A DNA stretch of 64,000 nucleotides from Endomychus coccineus. Its lineage: Eukaryota > Arthropoda > Insecta > Coleoptera > Endomychidae. A program made the translations under genes and the position numbers. How positions within the stretch are numbered: position 1 is the stretch's first letter; each line of letters starts with the position of its first letter. The stretch is from the NCBI GenBank assembly GCA_958510875.1, contig OY294068.1, positions 38,358,297-38,422,296 on the forward strand, given 5' to 3'. The notes under the pieces were generated by a model. It ran no database searches. It saw nothing but the letters and a program-made list of their open reading frames with translations, and was not told the DNA's origin. Positions 59,700 through 64,000 of the stretch are shown here, in pieces.

Positions 59700-61679
59700 C
59701 TTTCTATATATAGGCATAGAAGGGGCTTTTGACAATACATCACATGAATCAGTCAAAAGAGGACTATATATAAGACAGATGAGTAGATATCACGACAACC
59801 AGGTGGTTGTCGCAACTGCTCTCTACCAGAATGTCAGAGACAAAAAAATAGGGCAACAAACTATTTCTATCTGCACAACTAGAGGATGCCCACTTTTGTG
59901 GAGCCTAATTGTAGACAGACTCCTCTGCGATCTGACCATAGAGATGAAGAATACAGTTCTTAACTTCCATAAGCGCAATGCTTTACAAAAAGACCACATC
60001 TAAGAATTTTTGAAGAGGGGCTACCTTGTTCTAATTCTTGGACCTCTCTTTCTTGTATACTCCGCCTACTTTCTAAGCGCGATACCATAGAGAGCTCTAT
60101 GACGCGTTCGTCATCAAAAAACGGAGCATAAGTGGGCGGGGCATATCGCGAGCGAGTAGAAAGAGAAGTCCGTCGATTAGAAAGAGATAGCCTCTTTTCA
60201 AATTACTTAGGTGGGGTAAAAATATCGCCGTCAAGAACTATATTCTTCATCCCTATGGATTTGACCGAGGACCGATTTCGGCATACTCTGTCAGAGTTAA
60301 GCCTACGAATCATATTCGCAAGAGGTAAGTTTGAGAATATCATCCGCGACATAGTTCAAAGAGGCCTTGAATACACTAAAGAATTGTGCCAATCGATGTG
60401 GCTTAACTTCACCAAAAGCACCCTAGTTACCTTTACAAGGAAAAGAAATCTTAACCTTAAAATGGATGGAAGACAGAGTAAAATATCTGGGAATTACACT
60501 AGATAAAAAAAAATCCTCTGTAACAAGCATGAATAAGGGATATCAAAGCCGCTAAATCCCTAATGGTGTGCAGAAACTTTGAGGGAAAAAACTGGGGATG
60601 TAACCCTAGTACCCTGCAGTGGATGTACACGGCAAAAGTGAGACCAATTATCCCATATGGGCAGTGGTCTGGGGTAGTAGAATTAATCCGGTTCGTTCAA
60701 GGATAAATCTCGAAAATCCAAAGACTAGCTGTGTATGCATACATGTGCAATGAGAATATGCCCAACGGCTGCTATATAGAAGTAATCCTAAAGCTTACAC
60801 CCCTCCATATGGTAGTGGAGAGTATGGTGATAATGACAACATATAGAATGACTGTAGAGAGAATCTCCAAACGTAAGTAACCCCTCCCTGTAAATCGACA
60901 AACCTGGGACATGCCCCAAGATAAAATGAAAAAGCGTGAAAGCATTTAAAAAGCGAAGGGGACCTAAACACCCTCCCAAGCCTCAGTAGAAAAGCCATTA
61001 AATGGTAAACTGATGGCTCTAAAACAACAGAAGGAACTAGAATAAGAGTATATTAAAACAACAGAAGGAACTAGAATAAGAGTATATGCTCTAAAAGTTT
61101 AGGCAAATCCTCGAGAATTTCCAAGGTGGAAATTCACGCTATAGGAAAATGGGTCCAGTTCAATATAGAAAGAGGCTTCCGCAGACAAGAAACAGTCTTC
61201 AAAGCGCTCAGCTCCCACCTTATCAGCCCCAAGGTGGTCTAGGAATGTATAGAGAAACTAAATGAACTAAGAAGGACAATATGCCGTTACCCCTATGGAT
61301 TCCGTCACAGACCGGAATGGAGGGTAACGAAAAAGCAGACAAAGTCGCAAAAAAATGGGCCGAAACACCGTATTGGGAAACTGAATTCTTCTGCGGGATA
61401 TGAGCCAGCACAATACTGGAATAATATAATAATAATAAGTACACAACAAAAGATACATCACTAGATAGGACTACAAGGGTTGAGGCAGGCAAAGATACTC
61501 TGGGAAAATATAACCAGAAGCAATTTAACGACTGCATTACCCTAAGGAAAAATTTGCTCAGAAAACTAACGGGAATCCTAACAGGGCACTGCGGGTTGAA
61601 AGGACACCTTAAGAAGCTCGGATTAGTAGAAGAAGAGTGCAGGTTCTGCGAGGTGAGGGACGAAACCTCTATTAGTCTA
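59700..61679 (+). pseudogene. R1/I-like LINE (copy B)
   Basis: Copy of 51953-53932. Differences include EMKNTVLNFHKRNA for EMNYTVLNCHKGNA near 59945 and RIIFARGK for RFIFARGK near 60308. The same stops and frameshifts are shared, so decay mostly preceded the duplication. Confidence 0.85.
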
Positions 61680-64000
61680 GGAGCCAGAGCGATATTGATG
61701 GTCTGAACATTAACCCGATGGTACTATGGTTTATTGTTAGAGGACGGTTCAATGACCAATTCATCTCACAGACCGAATTTTCGCCGATTGCTAGATCTCG
61801 AGATACAGCCTCCGCAAATTGTTTATTTTTTGACTGGAGGTTAACCCTTTTCAAGTTGCTGTTACTTGTAAAGCATGCCGTTCTTATACACTTCCACCAT
61901 GTGCCATCATTTTTTATCGTGTCCGTTTATCAGTTAAAATTGGACCGAAAATGGACTGCAAGTTAACCCTCCCAAACCTGGTGGAAAATGTTCATTGGTG
62001 TTGGCAATTGTTAAGATACCATATGCCATCAAAAGTTATCGGTCCATTTCCGAGTAGTTGGCCATTATTTGGAACAAAAATAGTTTTTTTCTCATTTTGT
62101 GGCTAAACCTTGCAAGGTAACATGATGGCACCATGTTGAATAACTTTATTGGAGGTCAAATAAAGATTTAAAATTATTGCCATCACTCCTTGCCTATTTC
62201 AACCCCCCAAAAACCCCTAAACCCAAAACAAAACAAAAACGGGCGTTTCGATTTTAAACCCCGCCAGAATCTCAATAATTGACTAATTTATCATAAAATT
62301 GGTCATATTATCCATATTATTCATATTTTTTGGGGTTGGTTTTAGGGGGTTTTGGGGGGTTGAAATAGACAAGCAGTGCCATCATGCTGCTTTGTAAGGT
62401 TCAGCCACAAAATGAGAAAAAAAAAACATTGTTGGTCCAAATAATGGTCAATTACTCGGAAATGGACCGATAACTTTTGATGGCATAGGGTATCTCAACG
62501 ATTGCCAACACCAATGAACATTTTCCACCAGGTTTGGGAGGGTTAACTTGCAGTCCATTTTCGGTCCAATTTTAACTGGTCAGCCTGATAAACGGACACG
62601 ATAAAAAATTATGGCACCAGTGGCGGCTCGTGAACTTTGTAAGAGAGGAGGCTGGACATAAAACGTTCTTGTAAAAATATACTCTATTCAGCCAATAAAT
62701 TTAACCTTTGCACAGCGACCGTACCAGCTACTTCAGTGACAAAATTAATTGTTGCCAAGCAAGAACCAACGTGGAGGTGTAGAGTTTCTCTTGGCAAAAA
62801 ATTTTTTTGTTCGTTTTTTTTTTTGGATTTTTGATATTTTTTACTTTTTTTTGAAATTTTCCATATTTTGTTTTTTTTTATTATTTTTATTAACTTTTTA
62901 TAATATTAACGGAATTCTACGGTCTTTAGTTTGCGAAAAATGATCAATAATATTATCATAAAATGTGTCATTTTGTTTTAAGTGTTTTACTAAATCTTTT
63001 TCAATAGATATCAAACTAACATTGTATAAACGATTTTGGCCCATTGTATTTCGCATGTAAGTTTTAATTCGTTTCGAAAGTATAAAATGATCTCTCCATC
63101 GATGCCGACGTGACAGGAATGGTGACTGTCAACAAAGTAGTTTATAAAACTGAGGTAAAACTTGTTGCAAATCATTGTCTATCATATATTTTATCATATC
63201 GGCGTGAATGTCGTACTGGCCTAAAATATCTTTATCCGAGTAGGTATATAACCCATAATTCATTGTGCAGTGCTATTTTATCAAAAAATTTATATTTTAG
63301 AACTAAGTTATCTAAAAGTGTATTGGGAAACTCTTTTGAAAAAGATTCGAAAAATCTTCTATTCGTCAAGTCAAAAACTTCAATTCATGTAAATCGGAAA
63401 ATCGAATCTCAATTTGACCTTTAATAGTATCTAAAATTTTATAAAAAAAGTTGTTTACAATGTAGTTTCTTGTCTACCAAATTATATGTTTTCCTCCTTT
63501 AACAATATTCTGTTTACCGGTTAATTTAAACTTAATACTCGATGTAATATGTTCCTGCGATTTTTCATGTCTGTCGATACCACGAGCTAAATTTTTAAAT
63601 CATCATAACCCGAGTGCCCCAACATGAAGTTGTATCAGATGTAAATAGCAAGCAATATAATTTATTGTGTATTTCGATTTTGAAACATACCTGTCATCGT
63701 CACCACTAATCCTTTCAAATCCGGTAAAGGCCTTTTATTTTTAACAAGACACTTTTCTATCATATGTTAATCCACTAAATGGATTTTCTAAGAACCCAGC
63801 AACTAAGTCACTCATTATTTTAACGTTCACCGATTAGATAAGGAAGGGCGGTAGCAAGTAATCGTATTTCATTCGACCGACGATTCCGTACGAGAAGCTA
63901 GCCTCCATAGGGTGTTGCCATATTCGCTCTTTTACCCTATCTGGCAATTGAGCTGCTTGGAAAACGGCAACTGTGTTGACCACACGTATTTAGCATTTGA
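61680..64000. mobile_element. Large foldback element (copy B, cut by window end)
   Basis: Copy of 53933-56665; the right end lies beyond the window. Confidence 0.9.
62618..64000 (-). mobile_element. hAT element, opposite orientation (copy B, cut by window end)
   Basis: Copy of 54871-56436; the right terminus lies beyond the window. Confidence 0.9.

Larger units (their letters stand above)
56776..64000. repeat. 7,747-bp tandem duplication, copy B (cut by window end)
   Basis: Direct repeat of 49029-56775, of which 7,225 bp are in the window. Landmarks are shifted by exactly 7,747, with no net indel seen. Confidence 0.96.

Overview
This is a window of AT-rich animal nuclear DNA. It is almost certainly from an insect; a beetle would fit, but I cannot fix the order from sequence alone. 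Support comes from split genes with GT-AG introns, a mir-7 hairpin inside the HnRNP-K gene (an arrangement conserved in bilaterians), and a dense load of insect-type transposons (mariner, hAT, CR1/jockey-like and R1/I-like LINEs, Penelope-like elements, foldback elements with TA target sites).

Region 1 (about 3.1-39.9 kb, + strand) is the 3' part of HnRNP-K. Six exons are visible: 3125-3235, 32330-32458, 32512-32789, 34472-34712, 35064-35233 and 39871-39904 (stop). They join in phase and encode KH2, a Gly/Arg-rich linker, KH3 and a short C-terminus. KH2 is split by an intron of about 29 kb. KH1 and the 5' end lie upstream of the window. That large intron holds a mariner element with a composite right end, LINE scraps, a hAT MITE with a perfect 8-bp target duplication, a tandemly multiplied reverse-transcriptase fragment, a CpG-rich island, foldbacks, a Penelope-like palindrome, a Penelope GIY-YIG fragment, and one intact intronless gene for a mitochondrial phosphate carrier (Mpcp-like, 15769-16959). 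The last intron carries mir-7 (37685-37760). The intron at 32790-34471 holds a second, unassigned miRNA-like hairpin (33548-33637).

Region 2 (about 39.9-48.4 kb) is the HnRNP-K 3' UTR and intergenic DNA, with two TIR elements (41720-42349, 45381-46372) and an inverted pair of Penelope-like terminal repeats (47961-48120).

Region 3 (48474-48968, - strand) is the terminal coding exon of a LysM-domain, single-pass membrane protein of the LYSMD3/4 type. Its upstream exons are not visible.

Region 4 (49029-64000) is a head-to-tail tandem duplication of a 7,747-bp unit, with about 99.9% identity by eye. The second copy runs off the window. Each unit is a layered nest of transposons: a TIR element carrying a ~143-bp minisatellite; an R1/I-like LINE interrupted by a hAT element and by a large foldback element; and a second hAT element, in opposite orientation, inside the foldback arm. 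Removing the insertions in silico restores the LINE reading frame at two junctions, so the order of insertion can be read from the sequence.
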